Origin: Purshia tridentata
Taxonomy: Eukaryota > Streptophyta > Magnoliopsida > Rosales > Rosaceae
Assembly (NCBI GenBank): GCA_003254885.1
Contig: QANT01002631.1
Span: forward strand, 1 to 44,807
Direction of reading: 5' to 3'
Length of the DNA: 44,807 bases
Shown: in pieces, positions 1 through 13,112 of the stretch
Layout: each line of letters starts with the position of its first letter
Numbering within the stretch: the first letter of the stretch is position 1
Made by a program: the position numbers and the translations under genes
Notes under the pieces: model-generated
Databases searched by the model: none
What the model was told of the DNA's origin: nothing
Seen by the model: only the letters and a program-made list of their open reading frames with translations

Positions 1-366
1 AATTGAAATATATGATTAAAAATATAAAAAAGTCACCGGAGGGTGGCCGGAAAATTCACCGGAAAGTCACCGGCGGTGGCCGAAAAAGTGGCCGGAAAGT
101 CGCCAGAGGGTGCCCAACCGTGGTCGCCAACAATTGTGGCAGGAGGTGAGGGAGAGAGAGGGTGGGTGGGATGGTGGGATTTCAAATACCTAGTTGGAGA
201 AGGTATTTGAAATTCATGAATTTAGCCCTCTCAAATCCATTTTGGATTTGGACCAAATCCAAATACACTTCTTCAAATTATTCCAAATAGGTGAATTTGG
301 ATTTGGATTTAAAGAGTCAAAATCTAAATACAAATCCAAATCACCCCCTATTCAAACAGGCCCTTA
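1..366. mobile_element. Truncated non-autonomous DNA transposon end
   Basis: The first 130 bases hold a degenerate GC-rich repeat built on CACCGGAAAGT / GTGGCCGGAAA units, unlike the AT-rich surroundings. Next comes a perfect 12-base inverted repeat (179-190 with 202-213), then repeated TTTGGATTTGG / CCAAATCC units. The block ends at CCCCTATTCAAACAGGCCC, followed by TTA. Read on the other strand this is GGGCCTGTTTGAATAG, a terminus seen in many plant MITE-like elements; a TTA/TAA target site would suit PIF/Harbinger. The other end lies outside the window, so the superfamily is not proven. No coding sequence is visible. Confidence 0.5.
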
Positions 367-1687
367 ATACTATTTGATAAGAGAACATTTTTATATCTAT
401 AAAAATAAGAGTAGGCCCGAGCTATAAATTCATTCATATCTCTATAAATATCTGGAGAGCATTAAAATGAATGGCATTATCAGTGAGAAAGCCAATAGAT
501 TTTAGGTTATTATCCAAATGGTTGTTCTGCACCCAAGAAAGCAAAAATGGGTAATATTGGAGCCACCCCAATGCTTGGAATTGATCACATATCTTTGTTG
601 AAATGTAGCATATATATAGCTATCAGCCCTGTAGTTGAAATGGTCAAGTATTTGGTTGTTTTAAAATGTTTCAAAATCTTTTGGAACAGATGTAGACAGA
701 GCTTCTGGTTTGTGCAGAAATTTTCTTCCAAATATTGGACTCGATCTGCCTTGGAATGTTTAACCTAATTGTAGCAGAAACAGTGGTTGTGACAAAACAG
801 AGAAATTAGTAGAATGTATTGCATCGAAAATATAAGTGGGTTCATCGTTTGGAGGGTTTCAGATACGGTGTGCTTTGAAATCTGGTATTAAGCAGAGTCA
901 TATAAATAGCATGGGGTCATATGATGCATTTGGATGAAATGTATTTGTAATAATTTGACGTAATTCAATATTTTGAATTACATTTGTAATATTTGGGTAC
1001 GTTATGTTATTTGACATGTGTACCAAGCATATTAGTTGGAGAACAAAATCTCGTTTTCTTTGTATGTGAATCCAAATATTTAAGTTCAAATCGTTAATTA
1101 GATTTAAATTGTTGCCGGAAATACGACGTAGCATAAATATTTGAACCTTTTAAATAACTTATGAGTGGAACTCATTTAACCAAGTGACATGACACAATCA
1201 CACTTAGACACATGTTTTTTATTTTAATTTTTTTCTTAATCATTTTGTTTTGTCTTTTCTTTATTTCTTAATTATATTTTATTTAACTTTTTAAATTATT
1301 TTTTTAGACTTTATTAAATTCATTCATATGCGCTGCAAAGTCACAGTTCCTTCTAAAAAATAAACAAAGTTAACAATTTCGACATAATTTTAAACGTAAT
1401 GAAAATACATGAAATTGTCAAAATTGAAATAATGGAAACTAAAGTAAAAATCACAAAGTATAGTGACGAAATTATAGGGATAAAAAATGTACTTTGGCCT
1501 AATGCAAAAGTGTACCCATTTTAAAGCTATATTTGGTGGAAGGTATTTAAGATTGAAATGTCTTTTTTTGCCTTTCGTGGAGTACTTGATCTTGATTTTT
1601 TGAGACTTTACTTAGAAACTCAAAATGAGAAAGAAATTTAAGCTACAATCTACCCTACCAATACTTAACTTTTTATTCAAAATTTTT
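367..1687. other. Intergenic, nothing recognised
   Basis: AT-rich spacer downstream of VPS41. The short open frames at 547-768 (+) and 898-1134 (-) show no domain, codon bias or splice context. Nothing else is supported here. Confidence 0.6.
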
Positions 1688-1861
1688 ACCGAGCATTCGA
1701 TGTTTTTGCCGAGAGCTCGACACATACATATGTTGCATATGTAAACTTAAAATACTCTAAAAGTTCATATATAACTCTAAAATTAATTCCAAATACTCAA
1801 AAAAGCTGAAGATATAAACGTAGATGCAACGAGCCCTCGGCAAAAATACTGAGCACTCGGT
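1688..1861. repeat. Inverted-repeat (MITE-like) element with CGAGCACTCGG-type arms
   Basis: Two 32-base arms, 1688-1719 and 1830-1861, are imperfect reverse complements (about 26 of 32 positions by eye) around an AT-rich centre of about 110 bases. Each arm contains CTCGGCAAAAA and a CGAGCACTCGG-like end. This looks like a small non-autonomous element, but no target-site duplication was identified. Confidence 0.5.
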
Positions 1862-2492
1862 GACTGCAACTTTATTAACATTGTTGGCTGCACGCATAAA
1901 AAATATAATTTCCTTTTAACTTAATTTTGTTTTTAGGTAAATTTCTACATAAAATCTTTCAAAAATTAGACTTGGGAGTAATTTATTATTATTTTTTTCT
2001 ACTTGAAGATTCTGGAGCATTTGAATAGTTAGAGAATTCCAATTTAGAGAGTCTGCAATGTTCATGAGAAAAGTTGAGGAGAAGATAGTATTTACAAGTG
2101 ACATATATGCTCAATAGTCACCACATTGGTATCCTCTATAACATATATTGAATTTTTTTTTTCAGAAGTTTGCACGTACATATCAACTCAAACAAACCTG
2201 CAATTGCCTTTGCAGTGTGCACTGAAGAAACTTGGCCCTAAATCAGACCCAAAAAAAGAGAAAAAGAAACTAGGCCTAATGGCAACAATCCTCAAAAACT
2301 TCGCCATAAATAAAAAGCCGATTTCCACAACAAATATGTATAACTATGATACAAGAATAGACACCAAAAACACAACAAGAGACCAAAAAATAGAAGGCGC
2401 ATATGTGCACTTGCACGCAAAAATTGAACAAGAAAAAATGAGCATGCAAATATTCTAGCACGAACAATTGCACGCTGATTTGAATGCAATCA

Positions 2493-5400
2493 CTAAGCTC
2501 CACTAGCAGCAGTAGTACATAAGATACAACGCAGACGGGAGCCACCCGATTGGGTATCATCACCATCACCATCATCATCATCATCCACATCACTATCACC
2601 ATACCCATAATCTTCTACTCTCTCCTGAGTGTCCCCACTCCCTTTTACTCCACTAGTATATGTGGAATCCATGAGACAAGTCATGTGATAAGCATGACAG
2701 CAAAAGAAAACAATGACATTAACACTCTGTATCGAAAAGGGATCGAAACACATGCAACACCTTGCACCACCACTAGGTTTCGATTTAACCTCCATGCTTC
2801 TCACACCATGTGATTTCTCAATCACCTGAGAAGTCCTACCATCATTCCTTTTTGCTCGTGCCTCATCTTCTTCATTGCTTAAGTAAATTCCATGTCTTGC
2901 CTCTTTGTAGTATTTGACCAAGAGGTTGACAATATCAGTCTGTTTACCAATGACGCCAAATCTCAGAATTTTTGAAAAAGTGATATATCCAAATAAAAGG
3001 CAACAAATTTACATGAACATAGTACCTTTAGGATGTCATTACACCCATGTCTTAGAGATGTTTCAGTCCTGTAATTGGTGACAATTTTGACTAGCCGATC
3101 CCGAAGCCTGATAAAGAAAATTATTAATGGTTAGTACAAATATTTCCGGAAAAAATGCTCGAAACTTCAAATTTATCACTGACAAACATCTAGCTTCTGT
3201 TTATGTTGGTGTTTAGCAAGTTTCAACATATTGATAACACATATATATGTGTGTATGTGCATGCACAGTTATTGACTACTAAGATCACCCACCCCACATG
3301 TTAATCATTCATATTTGATTGAACAGCTGAATTGCTAGTCCTTAACTTAAATCCTTATTAGCTCAGATCAGAACATTATGAAAACATATGTTTTCTATGT
3401 CTGTCAGATATAAATAATCTACTTGTCTAGACAATACTTGGTTTTCAATCTGAGGCGTCTATCAAAAATCCAACAACTAATATCTTTGACTTTCACTGCT
3501 GAAAGAAAAACAAAACATGGTAGCCCTTGGATTTGTGATATACGGCACATAGTGGAAGTGTCAACTGTCAAGATAAGTAAAGGATCCATGTCTATGTATG
3601 TCTATGTCTTTATTTACCTAATCTAATAGGAAGTAATTAGTTAATTAAAAGCGAGAAAAATATTAGCTACTTTTTCTTCCACCACCAGGGAGAGGTTAAT
3701 TTCCAGACAGGTCAGTAGTTTCAAAAACTTAATATATAACATAATTAATGCTACGAGAATGCATGAGAAAAACAGTATTTTTCCCCCAAAACAGGTGGAA
3801 TCTTCAAAATGGTTAAACTGGTACGGGGAAAAAAAAAAAAAAAAGAAGCACACAGAGAAGAAACAAAATTTTTCCCCCCAAAACAGGTGGAATCTTCAAA
3901 ATATTAAACTGGTACAGAAAAAAAAAACAAAAAAAAAAAAGCACACATAATGTCAACACGTAAAGAATTTCACAAGTTCCATGCTTAAAATATCAGAATT
4001 CATATTTACTGGGTTTTCTAGGAAAACATAAAATTGCATTAAATTGATAGCAGATAGAATATAAGAAAGTAACTATTAACGAACATAAAAATACTGTAAT
4101 CAAACTGACCGAGGAATCTCCATCCCATTGGGAACCATATTCACAATATAAAGAGGATCAAGATTTCCAACCGTGTGCTCCAGTAACACGCCTACCTGTT
4201 AATTAGTGGAAGAAAATTCAGAGGAATACCTAAAGAGAACGTGTAAAAATATCCATTACCAAAATATGCATAAAAAATAAACAATATAATTCTACAGAAT
4301 AGCCAATATAATTACCATTTCAGGTTTATGAAGACACTGCTTGATTAATTCCTCCCAAAGTTCATCGTCATGCTGCATAGTCACAAATTCTACAGCCTGT
4401 GCACAAGCATTACACTTATCGTTATCACCAACACACTTCAAAGTAAACAGATTAATAACCCCAAAGGAACATTTGAAGAATATCAGTAGAAAGAAAATCC
4501 TCTTCCATGATAAGAGGACATGAGGTACCTCTTCAATATCCCCTAGTTTATCAATGATTACAGCAAGGGCTTGTTTTGCATTTCCCATTCTTCCAAGAAT
4601 GAAGACTTGCTCCCTTAAAAGATCTTTTTTGATACAAATTTCATATGCCTGAGATTTAATGTCAACAGTGAATTCATTGACAAACATGTAATATTCATAT
4701 TAATTGATCAATCACTAGTTGTTCAAACCTTCTCAAGTGTATAATGTTGACTACTACGAAGAAAAGGTAGTAGCATCTTTGAATCATATTCTGCATAAAG
4801 CTCTACCTACCACAGGAAAACAAAGGACAGCACAAGTGTTAGACAACATGCACACAAGCAAAGACATAGATAAAATTTCAATGAACAGCACAAACTATTG
4901 CAATAACCAAACAAAAGCTCCTGAGCAAGTAGGAAAAGCATTAGACCTCGTAAAATAACATTGTAAGCAAGGCGTCTAATAGTAGAAATGGAGACGCCTA
5001 TTGAAATGAAACCGTAATCACAAAACCTTATAATGCCTAATACATATTAATTAGCAATAACGAAGACATGCAATTTCAGTATGATTCATTCCTTCATATC
5101 AAAATGTAGGCCATTAATACAAAAATCTAATCCTAAAAGGCAGAAACTTTTTTTTTCTTCAAAATTTGGAAAATACTCAACGGCACCTTCACAATGGCAG
5201 GTCAGTTAGAACCACAAACAATTGGAAGATATAACCACCCCAACCACATTTTTTCTATACCAGAGGTGGGGGTTAAGTGCTCAGTTTACGGAGGAAAGCT
5301 GCCATGGCAGGAAGTACAAATAATAGGCTGATATCACAAGTTAAAAAAAAAAAAAAAGCCACCCCAACTATTTTCTGAGAGCTATATGCATACAATCATA

Positions 5401-8400
5401 ACATACGGAGCTAGAAACATCCATGGAACCCCTGCATCATCTTTGTTCATCACAAATCCTAAGAGTTCGACTACATGAGCATAACACTTTTTTCTTCAAC
5501 CGAGAGAGGTAAAAATGGAAAGCAAATTATCATGGTTCCATGCATCTAGTAAACTCAGAAAAAACAATTAATACAATATTCCAGTGAGGCTGCAATTGTT
5601 TCATAAAGTTCCCAGATGCCAAGTTGACAGTGATATGATTATACAAGCATTTAATTTGTCCAACTGAACTCAGTTTTGACCTTGTCTTAATAAGATATGG
5701 GGAATAGTTAAGAGACTTATTAACTGATATCAAATATGTCATGCAGGAACTGTCAATGGAGTAACGCAGCAATTATTCAAGTATAAGTAGCTTCATCACA
5801 CAAACAATGAGAACTTAAAAGAAAAGAAGCCGATTTAACCACATGAGCAACTAAACTATTTCAGCCCTTCCACAATACCTGCATATCATGAAAATCCTTT
5901 CCAGCATGAGGGTTTACTTCAAACAGTGAATGCAAATATACATGCAAGAAATATTTGGAATCACACTTATCACTCGCTTTCAAAAGTTGTTTGACAACTT
6001 CAGATGGAGTAATTAATTCCTTGTTTTGGATCAACAAAGGAACTGCTTGCTTGCAATCTAGCATCATCAGTTGGACAACCTGCAACGGCACAGACAACAA
6101 AACAACCACATAATTAAAGAAATTAGCATGAGCAAACATGACAGAAAGATAAAACAACCAGAGAATTGAAAATTATTCATCTCTTACACAAATTCCCAAC
6201 CCCAGATATAGAGAGGTTTACTGGAATTGTGATTTTGTCTGTTTTAGGTAGAAAATGATAATGCCATTTTTTATATCAGAACCAAAATTTACATCCCGAA
6301 TTTGTGAAGGCTACCTCTTCTGGAAAATCAATGCAAAAAGACCCTTGAACATTTTTTGAAACTGAGGCATGACCTTCTGAATTTCTTCTCTGGATAACAA
6401 CCATAACAATAAACACTACATATTCCAACAGACAATATATAAGTTGTGACCTTATATCACCATACCTTTTCCCGAATAGAATCATATAAATCGTGTTTTT
6501 CGATAAAGGCAAATATGTCTGGCTTCATAAGCTGAAAATTGAAAACAAGAAAAAGGAAAACTTAACAATTAGATACCAACACACAATATTAAATACATAA
6601 GTTTAATTTCCAAAAGAATCTTAAAGATGTTAAAAATAATGTAGCACATTCTAATTGTGATGTGCTTTGTGAATAACGTGTATGCGCATGAATATGCATC
6701 AACAACACTTAAGTATCTTTCTTTAAAAAAAAATAAAAAAATCACTTACATCAGCATATAGTGAAAATGCCTTCTCATATTGCCCACCAATCACATACAA
6801 CTCTGCTAGTGCCTGAAAATGAGAGGGGGTGTTAATAAAATCACACTTAATCATAATATTCAAAATTCGTATTCCATATAAATATTTTCTGACTGACCTC
6901 CTTAAGAGTATCTGTCATGGACGATGTATTAAGCTGCGGTTCTATAGCTGAGATAACAGGCAATACAGAATAAATCACAGGTGGCCAAGATTTAACAGTC
7001 GACAAGAGCTCCTTATGAAAAGATGGGTTTGTAGCCAGAGCTACAAGAGCAACCTTACACACAAAAAACAGGATAGCATGATACCCCAGTTGGCAAATCA
7101 AAAAGTGTGCAAACAAAATTTAGCAGTTCAAAGAAAAAAAATTTCCTAACAAACCTCATAAGCAGTATCACGTAGTCTTGGGTTTTCTGTTGGTATATAT
7201 GGGACTAATACTGGAAGCTGACGCAGATGAGCAAAGTGGAAGACCCATCTGTAAAGTACAATCCGCTTCAGTTATTTGGAAGAGTTGCATGACAGACTTG
7301 CCAGTTATTCACCGGGGAAATTTTAAAAAATGGGTAACATAGAATGGTAATTATTACCTTTCCCATGCTGAAGCAGATCCTCGCAACAATTTGGGACACA
7401 AAGATGCAGCTTCAGCATATTTTCTTTCCACAATCAAATGATCAAGGTATCTAGAACCAACCTAGAGATAGGAAACATAATTGAACAAACTTTGCAACTA
7501 AATATGTTACATTTACATGGATTTTAAGAGTGGAAAGGGAGATGAGCCAACTACAGAATAACACCACATAAAAGAAAGTTCTAGATGAGGAAGTGCACGT
7601 GATACAGCCCTACTCAAAAGCCATCTAAACAGCATCCAAATTATTGACAAGAAGGAAAGAGGAAAATGCAAGCTAAAATCCACCATGGTGCTTCAAGCCC
7701 CTCCAGTAACTTTTTCATTTATTACTTATCAAAAAGAGGAACTTTAGTCATGTGTATCAAAGGCACATAAAGCATAGAATGCCCCTCCTTCCTTTTATTT
7801 TATTTTTATAATTTTTATTTTCTTAATTTCTTTTCACGTATTGTTCTTAGATTCTCTTCGGGAATCTTTAACTATACAGTTTAAAGATACTGCTCCTACT
7901 GTTATTCTTCTTGATTGAGGGGAGCTTTGATTTGATTGTCTTTTGGGTTTTTTCTTGTCGATGGTATCCAGGTTTTGATAGACTTCCCTCTAATCCTACA
8001 TGTATCTTTTTCTTTTTTAAATAAAATTTAAAGTTTCTTATGGAAAAAACCAAAAAAAATGCATGGAAAGCTAAATAATCTATATTCATATACGACCTGA
8101 CTCATTTAAATGTAGCTCAACTTTTAATCTAACAAAAAATGATACTACACAATCTTAGCCAGACAGCTGGAAAAAGTGTAGCTCATAAATTTGTCAATAT
8201 GCCATGCTAATTACTGTGTCAATGAAGTGGAGACAGTTTTTTAAAAATTTTAAACTTTTGTCACCACTTGAACTGCTATATTTTACTTGAGGAAGAAAAG
8301 AGCCACAAGAATGAATAAAAACATAACAGAGGCATTTTACGTTTTCTATAATGTGATATAAAAATCAGAAAGAACCAATAATACCTCATCAAGAAGTTCA

Positions 8401-11400
8401 CTCCGTCCCTGGCCTGCTTCCACTGCAGCCAAGGCCTTTTCATGCCAACCATGTTGAAGAAGCCAAGCAATATGATCTTCAGCATCTCTGAAAATATTAT
8501 ATGGATCCATTTCTTGATCAAATTTGCAAGATTCAGATTAAGATATATTTAGCTTCACAAATATTCTATGATTGCATAAAACTCCACATGTACTCCTCCA
8601 CTCAAGTAGCCCTCAAAATCTTATTCAATTAATTTCAAAAACATAAATCACCATAATCATAATGTATTGAAAAGATTTACGGAGATAATCACCCAACTTA
8701 GCTCATTCCCTAAATCATCCTCATTTCAGGTGTCAACATGATTCAATGATGGATGCACAAAATATGAAAGATAACAAATGATGTAGTAAATCTAAAAAGT
8801 GTAAAAGTTTAATTCAAATCAAAAACATGTTCGCTACAGGGGTTTGCTTCAATAATTCAGATGGAGATTTTAAGTTTGGTATTTTAAGCTCCTTTTGAAT
8901 ATGTATGAAGATATTCATACATCATTTCATCTATAGAGAAGCCACAAATGAAAGAGACGGAACTGACCTGGGTTTTGCAATGACTACATCCTTCGGGGAT
9001 ACAATATAGTACAGTGGTTCATCACCTTCAGCCCACTGACCACCAGCATAACTGCTACCTAGATTCACACTAAAAGGGTTTAGAGCTATAAAAATGTAAA
9101 TTATTTAGCTACACATAAACCATTAACTTCAATAATAAGTATGTTAACCTGAGAAAGGAGCATGAGCAAGGGAATAGTCCTTAGCCTTGTAATGTTCAAA
9201 GCCATGTACAGGTAAGGCATCTGTTGAAAGTTCATCATTATTCCACGTTACAATACGGACTTCTGGTCTCTGTGCATTTCCCTGCTTCAAATAGACTATA
9301 TGAGTTAGAAACAATAATAGGGTACTATCAAGAAATAATTAAAGTGAGTGTGGATTTATCTTATAGTTAATTAGATATGGCCATATAGATCCCCCATAAC
9401 TTTTCTTTTGGGGGTTAATTTGTGCAGATGCTCCTTTAACTTAAGCTTATGTCTCACCTTGGTCCCTAACTTTCAATTTGGCTCACATTGCTCCTTGAAC
9501 TTCATTTCGTGCATTTAAATGGTCATTTCCGTAAAATTTGTTACAAGTTTATGAAATGTGAATTATATTTCATAATGTAATATACACTATCTATCATGTA
9601 TATTTCATGATATACAACTTTTGACTGTGATAAAGACAAATCACCAGGACAATATGCATATCATACAGCATGAGAGGAAAAAAAATACCTGCCGTGATGG
9701 AAGAGAGCTACTAAATTCCTTCTCCCCATCTTCTTCACCAGGAATATAGGCTAGAACGACCAAAGAATCGCCAAAAGGAGCAATTCCAGAAATAAAATAG
9801 CTGGTCTGAAAGGATGCCACAATATCCACCTGGTTCATACTAGCCATTGGGGCATGCCTATATGAGCCATTGGCTGCACTAGACTGATTTGTTTTTATCG
9901 ATGTTATTTTGATTGATGTTCCCCAGCCAATGACCAACAGAGTGTCATCCTGAATGTGATGAAGAACAGTGAGCGATGCATGAAAACAACACCACAATTA
10001 CTTTATTAGTAGGACTATGAAAACACATTTATGCAAACTAGAAAAGAAGGTTTAGATGCTGTTTCTAATCTACGACAAATTCATCGTATATAATTCTGAA
10101 GGTGATGTGCTAAGGATTCTTACATTAAATCAGTTTTTAAGTTCAGTCATTAGATTTAAAGTTATAAGCATTTTTATATTCAGGGATAGAAGTGGAATTT
10201 CACAATTTTACTGTGCAGAGACTTATATTTTATTAGTAACTCATGTTGAGTCTATAATTCTCCAAGAGTTGTAAGAGACTTGAGTTCAAAGTTGTTATAG
10301 AATATTTGAGATTCCTAGTCCTTCAAATCCTTTCTCCAGCCCTTCCCCAACTGAACCCTAAAATTACAAATATTTAGTACTACATTTAGCCCTCAATTAC
10401 CCCTTGAAACAACCTTAAAAATCCCAAATTTACTTGCCACCCAGAATTCCAGCAACCTGTCATACAGTCCCTTCTATGCTTCAGTTCATTGAACCAAATC
10501 ATAGACAACATCTCCTACAACCCTAAGACTCTAAAGCTCAAATTGCACCCATGAAGCCCTCCATGCAAGCACTGTAGGCAAGTTTCACCAACTTGCATCA
10601 CGTCAAAAATGTATTAAAAGTGTTGTCATTCCTATTTACTACAGATGAATGTAAGTACTGTCCACACGTTACTGTTTCACTAACTTGCCAAACTAAGTGA
10701 GGGAGCAAAAGCTCAGGGCGTGGGCTTCCTCGTGGTCTTTCAATGAATGTTATCCGCTGATCATTTGCAGTATCATATACTTTCACGCCTGCATCATTAG
10801 CCCAAGCAACGAGATTTGTCCTCCACTTCACCGCATGTATTGGGCCTTCACCAGAGTGCAAAACCTAGACAGACATAATAGTCTTGAGAAATTAAAAAGC
10901 ATACTCAGTAATTTTTTTTAACATGATATAGTATAAGTGTAGTAGAAACCTGATCTCTAAATCCGAGCCATCTTTTTGTATTAAAATATAAATGACCTGC
11001 TAAACCGCCAGCTACAAATCTTCTAGATGTTTTTTTTACATAATCTGGATCCAGAGCAATAGCCTTCATTGGACGATGATACTCAAACCTCATTTTCTCA
11101 TCAGTGAAAAGGCTGTTTATCACAACAGACCCATCATCTGAACAGCTTCCTATATATTCACCTTCTCTGTCAAAGCTTAGATCATTCACTGCAGCAGTAT
11201 GAGCAGGGAATTCTTTAACCTGTAAAGACGTCAATCACGTACATGATATTGCCTTCTATGATAAATCAGGGGCCAAACGCAACAATCTATCAGAATTAAT
11301 ATGATATAAAACAGAAAAAAAAAAAAAAAAANNNNNNNNNNNNNNNNNNNNNNNNNNNNNNNNNNNNNAAATACAAAAACCACAAGAGGGGTAAAAAACT

Positions 11401-11407
11401 TCCCCCC

Positions 11408-11439
<32 letters not shown>

Positions 11440-12970
11440 AAAAAAATATATAAGAAATTTACAGAGCTACTCTTTTCAATTTGAATGTATTGAGAGGGTA
11501 ATTTTCATAGATGATAACAACGGTTAAGAAATAGACAATTTATTCGCAAGGAAATTCTTAATAACCGAATTAAGAGATAGACTACATTATTTTACATGAT
11601 CTTCTGTAAACTGCATAACCAACTTCCAAACTTTAAGCATAGTTGACATAGAATCATGAATTGATTTCAGAACAAGACTAATACCTTTCTTTAATTACAA
11701 GCAGAAAACTCTATTTCCTTGATATATTTTGATACAAAAAAATTCATAATATCAAACATATGAACATGAAAAGACATGAAGGCAAATTACACCGTTTGTT
11801 TTTTGGTGGATATTATAGATTCTTTAAAACTCATGGTGTTGATTACTGTACTTGCTGTGGGATTTAGTCCTCTAACATAATGAAAATTCGAATATTTCAG
11901 GGAATATGACTCTTCTACTGTCTATAAATATAAGTCGTAAGCATTATAGTCTTACACTTATTACGTGCCTTTATGATGAAACATCCCTCCATGGCATGTA
12001 TCAGAGTATAAAAGAGAGAAAAAAAATGTAATAGTGTGGCATATAACAATCAGAGATGTAAGAGAGTTATTGATGACAGCGGCATATAAGAAATGTGAAT
12101 TCAAAAACTACCTACATATATCCAGGGTCATGCAAGTACATTGCTTGTCGACATTAAAATTTGCATTTTCTAAAATATCACAGGGGTAATTTCCGGAGTA
12201 TAAAAATAAATGCTTTTGATTTTAAGGGTTTTAGGACAAGTAGAACTCAATCATGAATGTAAGTTCACAAATACTTCACTTCGCACAGGAAAGTCTGAAT
12301 CAGAAGTAGCTTCCGTAGTTTGATTGCACAAACAATTAAATTACAGCAGAAGGAAAAGAAATAATTACATAACTATTGCATATACTTCACGAAATGAAAT
12401 TTTACTAAATGCACTTTCCTTTCTTCTTCTTTCTTTTTGAGCTAATCTAAAATCCCCATTGACCATCGCTAAGCTAAATGCCAGTTAGTTCACGCTCCTA
12501 TACTCAATTTCCCAATACACCTTCAAAAATTCAAAACTACCAACAAAAACCAGATCCAACCAGCTCCACTCTAATTCACAACAGCCTCAAATCCCACGAA
12601 TCACACTAGCCCAATCTTCAATGCAACAATTCCAACAACTACCCAATGAAAAGATGCAAAATTGAATTGAATCCAAGCTCAAGCTTAGTGAGGTCCTCAC
12701 CTGATTCCCGAGAAAATCGAGAATGTGAATGGTGCCGCCGTGGGTCCCGAGTGCAATCATCCGCTCCGCGACGGCGATACACGACGCCACGTCACTCGTT
12801 AAGAGCGTGGGAATGCTGCCTCCCATTCGCTGGTACTTAAGCCTCGGCTCCTCCTCGTCTTCTTCTTCTTCTTCCTCCTCCTCTTCCTCCTCTTCTTCCT
12901 CCTCTTCTTCCTCTTCTTCCTCTCTCTCATCGTCTCCTTCTACGCCGTTGTCTGGCGGAATCGGAGCCAT
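2493..12970 (-). CDS. VPS41: VPS41, HOPS complex subunit, 19 exons, 961 aa, complete
   Basis: Effector subunit of the HOPS tether, which promotes Rab7-dependent membrane fusion at late endosomes and the vacuole. Exons in coding order: 12970-12701, 11219-10950, 10864-10685, 9949-9689, 9281-9149, 9058-8968, 8487-8385, 7461-7358, 7248-7155, 7053-6898, 6812-6750, 6531-6466, 6079-5879, 4806-4729, 4648-4529, 4396-4316, 4195-4110, 3107-3026, 2939-2493. Phase is kept at every GT/AG junction. Visible parts: an N-terminal poly-Glu tract (exon 1); a WD40/beta-propeller region at about residues 50-430, including 'SCSDDGSVVI' and 'GHLYFNTKRW'; a helical clathrin-heavy-chain-type repeat region at about 560-820; and a C-terminal RING-H2 with ligands C874/C877, C893/H895, H898/C901 and C951/C954. 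An Asp/Gly-rich acidic insert separates the last two ligand pairs. Length is close to the roughly 980 residues usual in plants. The start ATG follows a GA-rich leader. Intron 1 holds the N gap, but exons 1 and 2 join in phase 0 with no propeller sequence missing. The gene is head to head with VPS50. Confidence 0.96.
2554..2610. repeat. CAT/CAC-type trinucleotide tract inside VPS41 last exon
   Basis: ATC/ACC-rich triplets on the plus strand encode, on the minus strand, the Asp/Gly-rich stretch at about residues 928-942 in the RING loop. Length polymorphism is likely, but the tract stays in frame. Confidence 0.7.
3778..3950. repeat. Tandem duplication of about 90 bp in VPS41 intron 17
   Basis: Two copies of a unit with TTTTTCCCCC, AAAACAGGTGGAATCTTCAA, TTAAACTGGTAC and a poly-A tail followed by GCACACA. 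They begin near 3778 and 3869, between VPS41 exons 18 and 17, and differ by small substitutions and poly-A length. Confidence 0.85.
9380..9600. repeat. Degenerate dispersed repeat fragment in VPS41 intron 4
   Basis: The stretch reads as paired 'GGTCCCTAACTTT' / 'GCTCCTTGAACTTC' phrases typical of dispersed plant repeats. It ends in a TTTCATRAT-rich stretch. No second terminus was found. The identification rests on style of sequence only. Confidence 0.3.
11332..11368. other. Assembly gap (37 N) in VPS41 intron 1
   Basis: The run of N follows a 17-base poly-A (11315-11331) and lies 33 bases before a 27-base poly-C (11402-11428). True intron length is unknown. The gap is inside an intron and does not touch coding sequence. 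Confidence 0.98.
11402..11428. repeat. 27-base poly-C run next to the assembly gap
   Basis: An uninterrupted C run in VPS41 intron 1, followed by A-rich sequence. Next to an N gap, it may reflect sequencing or assembly slippage. Confidence 0.8.
12850..12935. repeat. GAG/GAA trinucleotide tract coding VPS41 poly-Glu
   Basis: CTC/CTT/TCC triplets on the plus strand encode about 25 Glu with one Asp near the VPS41 N terminus, in frame and just before the 'PRLKYQRMGG' segment. A Glu-rich N terminus here is usual for plant VPS41; run length should vary between alleles. Confidence 0.85.
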
Positions 12971-13104
12971 TGTTATGTACTTCTTCAGCTCTGCTCCGTG
13001 GTTCGTCGTCTCCGGAGGTAGAAGAATGATTGAGCTTGAGAGACTGAGCGAGAGAGAGAGAGAGAGATCTGTTTGGTTTGGGCCTGCTTCGTGGTTTTTG
13101 TTTT

Positions 13105-13112
13105 TATTTATA
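13105..13112 (-). promoter_or_regulatory. Candidate TATA box for VPS41
   Basis: TATAAATA on the minus strand, about 135 bases upstream of the VPS41 ATG and upstream of the GA-rich presumed leader. Spacing and match are good; there is no transcript evidence. Confidence 0.5.

Noticed and set aside
547..768. 73-codon open frame upstream
   Set aside because: No domain, no splice context and an AT-rich composition like the spacer around it.
11220..12700. Missing WD40 exon in the N gap
   Set aside because: Exons 1 and 2 join in phase 0 ('LGNQ|VKEF') with continuous propeller sequence, so nothing need be missing.
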